A stretch of DNA of 5,501 nucleotides from an uncultured Tidjanibacter sp. (lineage in GTDB: Bacteria > Bacteroidota > Bacteroidia > Bacteroidales > Rikenellaceae): the NCBI GenBank assembly GCA_934663885.1, contig CAKUKW010000144.1, forward strand, positions 1 to 5,501. The letters run 5' to 3'. The stretch's first letter is position 1; every line of letters starts with the position of its first letter. Position numbers and translations under genes: made by a program. This document shows, piece after piece, positions 1 to 5,501 of the stretch. Below the pieces are notes generated by a model. The model was not told the origin of the DNA, ran no database searches, and saw only the letters and a program-made list of their open reading frames with translations.

Positions 1-336
1 GTTCACGGTCGGGCCGCCAATCTCGACGGGGGTACCGTCGACAGGCATACCTCCGTCTATCGGCTGTCCGTACGCGTCGAAGAACCTGCCTGCAAGGTCG
101 TCACTCACCCTCAGCGTAGGAGGCTCGCCCTGGAATACCACTTCCGAGTCGGTGGCTATGCCCTCCGTTCCCTCGAAAACCTGTAGAGTGATGTTCTCGC
201 CGTCGATTCGGACAACCTGAGCCAACTTACCGCCCACCGTAGCGAGCTCGTCGTTGCCTATGCCGTTAGCCCTGAGGCTTACGGTGGCCTTCGTGATATT
301 ATCTATCTTGGTATATATTTTCTGGAATGCTTTCAT
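1..336 (-). CDS. atpB: V/A-type ATPase subunit B, N-terminal part (gene runs off the left edge)
   Basis: The 112 codons seen start MKAFQKIYTKIDNITKATVS and end in GGPTVN at the window edge, so the 3' part is missing. Subunit B is the non-catalytic nucleotide-binding subunit that alternates with A in the A3B3 head of V/A-type rotary ATPases. The visible part is the N-terminal beta-barrel plus the start of the nucleotide-binding domain. It is recognisable from the line GKLAQVVRIDGENITLQVFEGTEGI (about residues 45-69) and from GRFFDAYGQPIDGG (about 89-102), the counterpart of the GRxFdg.G.PiDgG segment of A/V-type B subunits. It lies 90 bases after the atpA stop on the same strand, the usual A-B order. 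The ATG at 336 is the first in frame with this barrel. AGGAAG directly abuts it, too close to be a normal Shine-Dalgarno site. The B assignment rests on the barrel and on position after atpA; the ATP-site region is not in view. Confidence 0.93.
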   Translation of the reverse strand, partial: MKAFQKIYTKIDNITKATVSLRANGIGNDELATVGGKLAQVVRIDGENITLQVFEGTEGIATDSEVVFQGEPPTLRVSDDLAGRFFDAYGQPIDGGMPVDGTPVEIGGPTVN

Positions 337-342
337 CTTCCT

Positions 343-427
343 GGGATTTAAGGATTCAAGGATTTAGGGATTTAAAGATTATGTCCTGCTGATTTTTCAA
401 CTTCTAAATCTTTAAATTTTCAATCCC
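343..427. repeat. Facing octamer-like repeat words bracketing the atpA-atpB gap
   Basis: On the plus strand, 343-382 is five tandem octamers: GGGATTTA, AGGATTCA, AGGATTTA, GGGATTTA and AAGATTAT (consensus RGGATTTA). After a 21-base spacer, 404-427 holds the same word in reverse orientation as three degenerate copies. Read on the minus strand these are GGGATTGA, AAATTTA and AAGATTTA. The first array begins 7 bases from the atpB start codon and the opposite array reaches the atpA stop codon, so nearly the whole gap is repeat. The two sides could pair as an imperfect stem in the operon mRNA. The function is unknown. A role in mRNA processing or in setting the A:B expression balance is inference only. 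Confidence 0.75.
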
Positions 428-2181
428 TAAATTGTTTTTGCTTTTATCATTTCGTCTATCTGGTCGCAGTACTCCCTGAACTTGTCGCTCTGCCACTGCG
501 AATAATTGAGCTGCTTAAAGACGTTTATCAGCGACTTGAAGAATGCGGAGCAGTCCTGGAAATCGTCGTAACGGAACTCCATCCTGCAAATATCCAACAC
601 GCTGTTAAACATGAATTTCTGCCTTTCGAGGGGGGTGTTACAGTCGACCTTGTCGAACGCGTCCTGCTGTAGGATCACGAAGTCGATAAGTTCGCTCTTC
701 CAGAAACGGTCGTGGTATTCGATGGGCACCCCGTCGTCGCCGAGGATGTTGATCTGCTCAGACGCCTCCTTACCGCGCTGGACTATCGTTTTGCCGCGGT
801 TTACTTTATCGACCCATCCCATTTCTATGTGCCTGTCGAGGAACTCTATCATTTCGGGATACTCAAGGTACTTCGAGTAACTGTCGAGCGGGTCTATTGC
901 CGGGTACCGCTTGCTGTCGGCCCTGGCCTGAGAAAGGGCGTAGAAACACCTCGCCGCTTTCTGCGTAGATTCCGTAACCGGCTCCTTCAGGTTACCGCCC
1001 GACGGCGACACCGTACCGAGGAACGTTACCGAACCGGTCGATCCGTTGCGGAGGTTGACTACACCCGCTCGGGAGTAGAAATTGGATATGATGGACGAGA
1101 GGTCCATCGGGAAAGCGTCCTGGCCCGGAAGCTCTTCCAGGCGGTTGCTCATCTCGCGGAGGGCCTGCGCCCAGCGCGAAGTGGAGTCCGCGAGGATAAG
1201 TACTTTCAGTCCCATCGAACGGTAATACTCCCCTATCGTCATACCCATGTAAACCGACGCTTCACGCGCGGCGACTGGCATATTCGACGTATTGCATATT
1301 ATGGTCGTACGTTCCATCAGTTTGTGCCCGGTATGCGGGTCGTCGAGGTGCGGGAATTCCGCGAATATCTCGACCACCTCGTTGGCGCGCTCACCACAGG
1401 CGACCATTATTATGATATCGGCCTCGGCCTGTTTTGCTATCGCGTGCTGGAGAACGGTCTTTCCGGCACCGAAAGGTCCCGGGATAAATCCCGTACCGCC
1501 GTCGGCAATAGGATTGAAAGTGTCTATCGGGCGTACGCCGGTCTCCATAATACGCGACGGCCGCGGTTTGGATACATAACCCTTCACGGCCTGTTTGACC
1601 GGCCATTTCTGCACCATCGTGACTTTATGCTCCTTACCTTCGCTATCTTCCAGTACCGCAACGGTATGGTCGATGTTATATTCGCCTGCCTCGGCAACCT
1701 TCTTCACTTTATATGTGCCTGTCATTACGAAAGGCACCATGATCTTGTGTGCTATCCACTGCTCCTTGACTTCGCCCAGCCAGTCTCCGGCCGTGACCTC
1801 GTCGCCGGCGTTGGCAATCGGCTTGAAACCCCAAAGCATCTCGTGGTCGAGTTTTTCGGTATGCTCGCCCCTCTTGATGAACAGACCTTCCATTTTCTCA
1901 AGGTCGTTTTGCAGGCCGTCGTAGTTCCTCGAAAGGATACCAGGGCCGAGTGTGGCCTCGAGCATGTGTCCTTCGAAATCGACGGGAGCACCTACGTCCA
2001 GCCCGCGCGTGGCGTCGAACACCTGCACGTAAGCCGAAGAACCAACTACTTTGATAACCTCAGCCATCATGCTCACATCCCCCAGGTGGATATAGCATAT
2101 CTCGTTCTGGGATACCGGACCATCCACGGCTACGGTCACCATGTTGGAAATAATTCCGGTTACTTTTCCTTTAGTTTTCAT
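427..2181 (-). CDS. atpA: V/A-type ATPase catalytic subunit A
   Basis: This 584-residue protein is full length for the family. It hydrolyses or makes ATP at the A/B interfaces of the soluble head, coupled to ion flow through the membrane ring. In order it shows an N-terminal beta-barrel (about 1-75), the non-homologous 'bulge' region special to A subunits (about 110-190), the P-loop GPFGAGKT (235-242, K241 and T242 binding phosphate), GERANE (263-268) with the catalytic glutamate E264, the segment NTSNMPVAAREAS (297-309), and Walker B VLILADSTSRWAQALRE (327-343). A C-terminal helical domain follows. PSGGNLKEPVT lies at 393-403. Two spots differ from well-studied A subunits: GERANE instead of GERGNE, and PAIDPLDSYS (427-436), which looks like the F1-beta signature rather than the usual PAINWxxSYS. 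The start at 2181 lies 30 bases after the DUF2764 stop and gives the expected barrel opening MKTKGKVTGI. No Shine-Dalgarno sequence is seen, as is common in Bacteroidetes. The stop is TAG. Confidence 0.98.
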   Translation of the reverse strand: MKTKGKVTGIISNMVTVAVDGPVSQNEICYIHLGDVSMMAEVIKVVGSSAYVQVFDATRGLDVGAPVDFEGHMLEATLGPGILSRNYDGLQNDLEKMEGLFIKRGEHTEKLDHEMLWGFKPIANAGDEVTAGDWLGEVKEQWIAHKIMVPFVMTGTYKVKKVAEAGEYNIDHTVAVLEDSEGKEHKVTMVQKWPVKQAVKGYVSKPRPSRIMETGVRPIDTFNPIADGGTGFIPGPFGAGKTVLQHAIAKQAEADIIIMVACGERANEVVEIFAEFPHLDDPHTGHKLMERTTIICNTSNMPVAAREASVYMGMTIGEYYRSMGLKVLILADSTSRWAQALREMSNRLEELPGQDAFPMDLSSIISNFYSRAGVVNLRNGSTGSVTFLGTVSPSGGNLKEPVTESTQKAARCFYALSQARADSKRYPAIDPLDSYSKYLEYPEMIEFLDRHIEMGWVDKVNRGKTIVQRGKEASEQINILGDDGVPIEYHDRFWKSELIDFVILQQDAFDKVDCNTPLERQKFMFNSVLDICRMEFRYDDFQDCSAFFKSLINVFKQLNYSQWQSDKFREYCDQIDEMIKAKTI

Positions 2182-2211
2182 TCTTATATCTTTATTATCT
2201 ATCTTATCCTG

Positions 2212-3069
2212 TTACTGTTCGGGTACCGCACCCAGCACTTCGCTTCCCGTCAGGTTGTCTATGAGCCTCTTCAGCATATCGTTGCCCCTCTGCGGGTCGA
2301 GCGTCGCCCAGCGGTGTATGATATTTACCCTGACAAGGTAGCCGAGTAGGTAATCGATATCGAAATAGCTCATCGCCGTCAGTTCGTCGGCCATATCCCA
2401 ACGGATGTCGTCTATTTTACGCTCCTTTTCGAGGAGGTTGTTGCCCTCGCCCATGGCGGCCATCACCTGGTCTATGTAGCCCACCTCGCCTTTCAGCCCG
2501 AAATCGGCCGCAGAACTGCGGGAAAGGGAGGTAACTATGTCCCCCTCGCCTACCACCACCTCACTTACGGGCATACTCCTGCGGCGGGCGGCGAAAGCTG
2601 CGGATATGTTGCGCAGGGTATGGTCGAACCTGCCCCATTCGCGCAGGAATTTCGAATTCGATTTTTCGCATTCTGCATAATACGCTGCGAAAAGGTTGTT
2701 CTCCAACTTTTTCTCCGTGTCCAGCTCATCGTCGGCATCCGCGTCGGAGCCGTCCTTTTCCATCGCGATATAAGTATTTATAACCCTGGACATCCATCCC
2801 GGAAGGCGTTGCGGGTTTGCTAATTCTTCTTCCAGCTCTTCGCGCCTAAAATTCCCCAAGGATGAAAACTGCTCCCTGCCGCTCCGTATGTTTATTATGT
2901 TCTCGATGTCGTACCATGAATAGAAAAGCTCCACGGTACGGCGGTCGCGCGCCGATACGCCATCCTTGATTTCTTCAATAATGGCGGGCGCGTCGAAACC
3001 TTTAGTATCCGTTTCCCTCGAATACTCCTTCAGGCCGGCGACAAGCGTGTAGTATTGTTTATCGAACAT
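2212..3069 (-). CDS. DUF2764 family protein, putative ATPase subunit in the subunit C slot
   Basis: This 285-residue protein has no signal peptide or membrane segment and looks mostly helical and soluble. It opens with MFDKQYYTLVAGL and contains FLREWGRFDHTLRN (141-154) and FDIDYLLGYLVRVNIIHRW (236-254), followed by LDPQRGNDMLKRL. These features, and its place between atpE and atpA, match the DUF2764 family found in V-type ATPase operons of Bacteroidetes and Chlamydiae. An acidic stretch (about 107-118, rich in D and E) sits near the middle. In Thermus-like operons the genes between E and A encode subunits C and F. This protein has about the length and helical character of subunit C (d/AC39), which joins the rotor shaft to the membrane ring. 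That role is inference from position and fold type, not from a motif I can align. The ATG at 3069 opens the conserved YYTLVAGL segment. AGGAA abuts the ATG. The stop is TAA, 30 bases before atpA. Confidence 0.88.
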   Translation of the reverse strand: MFDKQYYTLVAGLKEYSRETDTKGFDAPAIIEEIKDGVSARDRRTVELFYSWYDIENIINIRSGREQFSSLGNFRREELEEELANPQRLPGWMSRVINTYIAMEKDGSDADADDELDTEKKLENNLFAAYYAECEKSNSKFLREWGRFDHTLRNISAAFAARRRSMPVSEVVVGEGDIVTSLSRSSAADFGLKGEVGYIDQVMAAMGEGNNLLEKERKIDDIRWDMADELTAMSYFDIDYLLGYLVRVNIIHRWATLDPQRGNDMLKRLIDNLTGSEVLGAVPEQ

Positions 3070-3079
3070 TTCCTGGTTG

Positions 3080-3222
3080 ATTATGAATTATCAATTATAA
3101 ATTATGGCCTGAAAATCATAAGGCATAAACATTTAAGCCTGTAACATTAAATTTTATGAATTCCGATTTGTTCGTCATTACACAAAACACATCTAACTAA
3201 TTCATAAACCATAATTCATAAT
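3080..3222. repeat. Facing heptamer repeat words bracketing the atpE-DUF2764 gap
   Basis: On the plus strand, 3080-3107 is four tandem heptamers: ATTATGA, ATTATCA, ATTATAA and ATTATGG. At the other end of the gap, 3202-3222 holds three copies in the opposite orientation: TCATAAA, CCATAAT and TCATAAT. The outer parts pair perfectly over 12 bp (3080-3091 with 3211-3222). In a shifted register 3092-3107 matches 3209-3224 at 14 of 16 bases. A second inner pair, TTTATGAATT (3153-3162) and AATTCATAAA (3199-3208), is also perfect. The arrays begin 11 bases from the DUF2764 start and end 2 bases from the atpE stop. The central part has no coding sequence and no clear terminator. The function is unknown. 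Confidence 0.75.
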
Positions 3223-3224
3223 TC

Positions 3225-3839
3225 CTATTTGCCGTAAAGGATACCGGAAACTTTCTCCTTGAGGAACTCGCCGAGCAGGGCGTCGAAATCGGCGTCGGAA
3301 AAACTGATGTAATAACCCCCTCCTTTTTCGCCTACCTTGAATCCTGTTTTAACTTTATCGGAATACCCAACTTCGATACCTTCCTTGAGGAGCTCTTTAG
3401 TCGCACCCTCGAACTCCTTTGCGAACTTCTCCTGCCATTCGGCTGGCAAAAGTGCCGAAAGAGTCACCTTACCGGAAGACGCTCCGTTCCAATTGGCGCC
3501 CACGGCCAGGAGCATCTCTTTGATAAACTGCGGATCTACGGTAACATTACGGACGGAGCCCGAAACGGATTTCGCGATTATCATGCCGTTGATACTCTCC
3601 TTGAGGGCCGCAACGGCCTGCTTGCCGGCCAGTGACAATTCCGTCATAGTGTTGCGCTGCAATTCCTCGGCCGACTTGCGGGCTTTGCTCTTTATCCCTT
3701 CCGCCTCCTCTTTAGCCTCCGCAACAATTTTCCCGGCTTTTTCCTGCGCCTCCGAAAGAATTTTATCGGCATCGGCGCGCCCTTTTGACAGCCCTTCCTC
3801 GTAAAGTTTGTTGGTCAGCTCCTGAAGTTTGTTTTCCAT
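3225..3839 (-). CDS. atpE: V/A-type ATPase peripheral stalk subunit E
   Basis: This 204-residue protein is the usual length of subunit E, which forms the outer stalk that holds the A3B3 head still against the membrane part. Residues 1 to about 75 are a long charged helix rich in Ala, Glu and Lys (for example ADADKILSEAQEKAGKIVAEA, 22-42) that should form a coiled coil with a partner stalk subunit. Residues from about 95 form the globular head-binding domain, ending GFKVGEKGGGYYISFSDADF (166-185) and a final amphipathic helix. There is no signal peptide or membrane segment. It is the first gene of the minus-strand operon, with 155 bases to the DUF2764 gene. The ATG at 3839 is the only start that gives the whole helix. 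No Shine-Dalgarno sequence lies within 15 bases. The coiled-coil partner (subunit G/H) is not encoded in this window. The operon position and the C-terminal domain argue against an unrelated coiled-coil protein. Confidence 0.93.
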   Translation of the reverse strand: MENKLQELTNKLYEEGLSKGRADADKILSEAQEKAGKIVAEAKEEAEGIKSKARKSAEELQRNTMTELSLAGKQAVAALKESINGMIIAKSVSGSVRNVTVDPQFIKEMLLAVGANWNGASSGKVTLSALLPAEWQEKFAKEFEGATKELLKEGIEVGYSDKVKTGFKVGEKGGGYYISFSDADFDALLGEFLKEKVSGILYGK

Positions 3840-3946
3840 GGTAATATATATGTTTTCAATTTGTTTTCTCCAAAATCACCCTGTAGTCTTTCCGCCTGTA
3901 AATTAAAAAATTACGCCACCGGCGCCGGATCACTGAAAATATCTTT

Positions 3947-3954
3947 CAAAGATA
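3947..3954 (-). promoter_or_regulatory. Predicted -7 element of the atpE operon promoter
   Basis: Read on the minus strand this is TATCTTTG, an exact match to the Bacteroidetes -7 consensus TAnnTTTG. Transcription would begin a few bases further on, leaving a leader of roughly 100 bases before the atpE start codon. A clear -33 TTTG is not present at the usual distance. The nearest candidate, TTAC at 3977-3980, is weak and lies 22 bases away. Position in front of the first operon gene supports the call. Confidence 0.55.
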
Positions 3955-4059
3955 GAAAATTTTCCGATAGGGTTAAGTAATTTTCTGTTATTAAATTCAC
4001 ATACGGAAATATGTCTTTTTTAGTATGCTGATATTCACAAAAATCCGGCCATTTAAAAC

Positions 4060-4071
4060 AAATACGTATTT
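4060..4071. repeat. 12-bp perfect palindrome AAATACGTATTT
   Basis: AAATACGTATTT reads the same on both strands. It lies about 190 bases upstream of the predicted ftcD -7 element and about 105 bases upstream of the atpE one. It could be a binding site for a dimeric regulator, but an AT-rich palindrome of this length can also arise by chance. No second copy is seen in the window. Confidence 0.4.
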
Positions 4072-4204
4072 ATGCTTAGGTTAAAAGCACATCTGCATTT
4101 CAGTCTCCGTTATCCGTATGTAAAGATAAGGGGAGGCATGGGGTGAGAAGTACCTTTTTGTGACCGAAGCGGCCAAAAACACTACCGGAATTATTAAAAA
4201 AGAG

Positions 4205-4254
4205 TTTAGGGCCTGTTAAAATATTGCGGTAGTTATTTTTTAACAGGCCCTAAA
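4205..4254. repeat. 17-bp perfect inverted repeat with 16-base spacer
   Basis: The arm at 4205-4221 (TTTAGGGCCTGTTAAAA) is exactly complementary to 4238-4254, with 4222-4237 between them. It lies upstream of both neighbouring genes, so it is not placed to terminate either. The right arm fills the space between the predicted -33 and -7 elements of ftcD. Each core arm beginning GGGCCTGTT is flanked by a TA dinucleotide (4207-4208 and 4251-4252). That would suit the ends of a very short insertion element with a TA target duplication. An operator or cruciform is the other reading. Confidence 0.85.
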
Positions 4255-4267
4255 ATGCCTAACTTTG
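4237..4267 (+). promoter_or_regulatory. Predicted ftcD promoter
   Basis: TAACTTTG at 4260-4267 matches the Bacteroidetes -7 consensus TAnnTTTG exactly. TTTT at 4237-4240, 19 bases upstream, is an imperfect -33 element (consensus TTTG). Transcription would start near 4273, giving a leader of roughly 35 bases. The GGAGG at 4267-4271 is about 40 bases from the ATG and is not a ribosome site. The bases just before the ATG are A-rich without a Shine-Dalgarno sequence. The inverted repeat at 4205-4254 covers the -33 element and the spacer, so a protein or structure there could control this promoter. Confidence 0.6.
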
Positions 4268-4308
4268 GAGGATTGAAAAAGCTACTATAAAAACCAACGA
4301 AATATAAT

Positions 4309-5501
4309 ATGGAAAAAAGACTGGTGGAGTGTGTCCCGAACTTTAGTGAAGGGCGCGATATGACTGTTATAAAGGAGATTACGGATGCCATAGAATCCGT
4401 AGAAGGAGTAAGGCTGCTCGACGTCGACCCGGGCGCCGCCACTAACCGCACCGTAGTCACTTTCGTGGGCGAACCGGAAGCGGTGGCCGAAGCGGCTTTC
4501 AGGGGAGTTAAGAAGGCTTCGGAACTGATAGACATGCGCAGGCACAAGGGAGCGCACCCGAGGATCGGAGCCACCGACGTGGTGCCAATCATTCCGGTTG
4601 CCGGGATCACCCTGGAGGAGTGCGCGGCGATAGCACGTTCACTGGCGGCACGCATATACGACGAATTAGGCGTTCCCACGTATAATTACGAAGCCGCTGC
4701 CAACAGGTCCGAAAGGCGCAACCTGGCTGTCTGCCGCAGGGGCGAGTACGAAGGATTGGAAAAACGCATCTCCGATCCGAACGAAGCGCCCGATTTCGGA
4801 CCCGGAAGATATACCGAGCAGGCTTCCCGCAGCGGAGCGACCGTCGTGGGCGCGAGGGATTTCCTCATAGCGGTCAACTTCAACCTCAATACCACTTCCA
4901 CCAGGCGCGCCAACGCCATAGCATACGATGTCCGCGAAAAAGGACGTCCCGTGCGTGAAGGAGGAAAACCCAACGGCAAGCCGCTCAAGGATGAAAAAGG
5001 CGAACCGGTAATGATTCCCGGTACGCTGAAGGGCACGAAAGCCATAGGATGGTTCATCGACGAATACGGCATCGCGCAGGTATCTATGAATATTACCGAC
5101 ATCAACGCCACCCCCCTCCATATAGCTTTCGACGAAGTAGTCAGGGCGGCCGAGGCTCGTGGCATCCGGGTTACAGGAACTGAAATCGTGGGACTCGTAC
5201 CTAAGAGCGCCCTTGTCGACGCTGCGAAATATTTCCTGCGCAAACAGAAACGTTCGACGGGCGTTTCGGAGGCCGAACTGATGAAGATAGCAATCAAAAG
5301 CATGGGACTCGACGACCTCGTGCCGTTCAAGCCCGAAGAGAAAGTTATCGAATACCTGCTGGCGGCAGAAGACAAGAGCAGGAAACTTATCGACATGACC
5401 TGCAAGGACTTCGCGGAAGAGACCGCAAGCGAATCGCCGGCTCCGGGAGGGGGCTCAATTTCGGCCTACGCCGGTGCATTGGGGGCCGCTCTGGGCACAA
5501 T
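4309..5501 (+). CDS. ftcD: Bifunctional glutamate formimidoyltransferase / formimidoyl-THF cyclodeaminase (gene runs off the right edge)
   Basis: The 397 complete codons seen are uninterrupted and open at the right edge. The enzyme moves the formimino group of N-formimino-L-glutamate, made in histidine degradation, to tetrahydrofolate. The second domain then releases ammonia to give 5,10-methenyl-THF. It is cytosolic. The transferase part opens with LVECVPNFSEGRD (5-17), the family's start motif, followed by HKGAHPRIGATDVVPIIPV (79-97), where H83 corresponds to the catalytic His82 of the porcine enzyme. Further family lines are YNYEAAA (125-131), VGARDFLIAVNFNLNT (180-195) and the end of the C-terminal subdomain, GTEIVGLVPKSAL (290-302). 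From about residue 320 the cyclodeaminase domain begins, with SPAPGGGSISAYAGALGAAL (376-395), its glycine-rich folate-site motif. The fused form, usually around 560 residues, is therefore expected. Residues about 212-240 (KPNGKPLKDEKGEPV and neighbours) look longer than the same loop in mammals. It is transcribed away from the ATPase genes. Whether other histidine-use genes follow is not visible. Confidence 0.95.
   Translation, partial: MEKRLVECVPNFSEGRDMTVIKEITDAIESVEGVRLLDVDPGAATNRTVVTFVGEPEAVAEAAFRGVKKASELIDMRRHKGAHPRIGATDVVPIIPVAGITLEECAAIARSLAARIYDELGVPTYNYEAAANRSERRNLAVCRRGEYEGLEKRISDPNEAPDFGPGRYTEQASRSGATVVGARDFLIAVNFNLNTTSTRRANAIAYDVREKGRPVREGGKPNGKPLKDEKGEPVMIPGTLKGTKAIGWFIDEYGIAQVSMNITDINATPLHIAFDEVVRAAEARGIRVTGTEIVGLVPKSALVDAAKYFLRKQKRSTGVSEAELMKIAIKSMGLDDLVPFKPEEKVIEYLLAAEDKSRKLIDMTCKDFAEETASESPAPGGGSISAYAGALGAALGT

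Larger units (their letters stand above)
3840..4308. other. Divergent intergenic region between atpE and ftcD
   Basis: These 469 bases separate two divergently transcribed genes and carry no convincing coding sequence. They hold a promoter-like word facing atpE near 3950, a 10-bp palindrome CCGGCGCCGG (3919-3928) in the presumed atpE leader, a 12-bp palindrome at 4060-4071, and a 17-bp inverted repeat with a promoter-like word facing ftcD at 4205-4267. A distant pair, ACATACGGA (3999-4007) and TCCGTATGT (4113-4121), is also complementary. The stretch 4122-4200 shows nothing I can name. The region is clearly richer in A and T than the flanking genes, as expected for regulatory DNA. Confidence 0.8.

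Noticed and set aside
712..2349. A 545-codon open frame on the plus strand opposite atpA and the end of the DUF2764 gene
   Set aside because: It is antisense to two well-recognised genes, its protein is rich in Arg, His and Tyr with no recognisable domain, and it spans the atpA/DUF2764 boundary. It is best explained as a by-product of the codon bias of atpA.
3107..3140. Alternative GCCT/AGGC/GCCT pairings in the atpE-DUF2764 gap, as in an attenuator
   Set aside because: The pairs are only 4-5 bp with no T-tract and no leader peptide, too weak to support an attenuator.
3999..4020. ACATA...TATGT hairpin followed by a T-rich run, as a terminator
   Set aside because: A 5-bp AT-rich stem is too weak, and it lies upstream of both genes.
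4072..4146. A 24-codon frame in the divergent region starting MLRLKAHLHF
   Set aside because: It is very short, resembles nothing I recognise, and has no promoter-like word at a sensible distance. An open frame of this size is expected by chance.
4205..4254. Rho-independent terminator
   Set aside because: The inverted repeat is upstream of both divergent genes, so neither transcript would end here, and the predicted ftcD start site lies beyond it. A terminator for an unseen small RNA cannot be excluded but has no support.
4686..5405. A 239-codon open frame on the minus strand opposite ftcD
   Set aside because: The plus strand there encodes clear FTCD motifs. The antisense protein is a low-complexity Ser/Ala/Arg-rich product, typical of a shadow frame.

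Overview
The window reads as a chromosomal segment from an anaerobic member of the Bacteroidetes, probably order Bacteroidales. Two things point there: the gene order of a bacterial V/A-type ATPase operon that includes a DUF2764 gene, and start regions that lack Shine-Dalgarno sequences but show Bacteroidetes-type promoter words (TAnnTTTG). Moderate GC content with frequent AGG and ATA codons fits a Rikenellaceae/Alistipes-like genome, but that finer placement is only a guess.

Positions 1-3839 carry four genes on the minus strand, read from right to left: atpE (peripheral stalk), a DUF2764 gene, atpA (catalytic subunit) and the first 112 codons of atpB. They look like one operon whose remaining genes (in relatives atpD, atpI, atpK) lie beyond the left edge. 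Together they would form the soluble V1/A1 part of a rotary ATPase that couples ATP to H+ or Na+ movement. The DUF2764 gene occupies the place where other V/A operons encode the central subunit C (d/AC39). Two of the three gaps inside the operon (337-426 and 3070-3224) are bracketed by short degenerate AT-rich tandem words in opposite orientations, which could fold the gap into a stem.

Positions 3840-4308 are a 469-base divergent intergenic region. It holds a -7-like promoter word facing atpE, a 12-bp perfect palindrome, and a 17-bp perfect inverted repeat that overlaps the predicted promoter of the plus-strand gene.

From 4309 to the right edge runs the first 397 codons of a bifunctional glutamate formimidoyltransferase/formimidoyltetrahydrofolate cyclodeaminase (ftcD), which acts late in histidine degradation and feeds one-carbon units into folate. 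It has no evident functional link to the ATPase operon and appears to be simply its divergent neighbour.

I see no mobile-element gene, CRISPR array, tRNA or rRNA. The genes belong to recognisable families. The points worth a second look are the DUF2764 subunit, the paired repeat words in the operon gaps, and the inverted repeat on the ftcD promoter.
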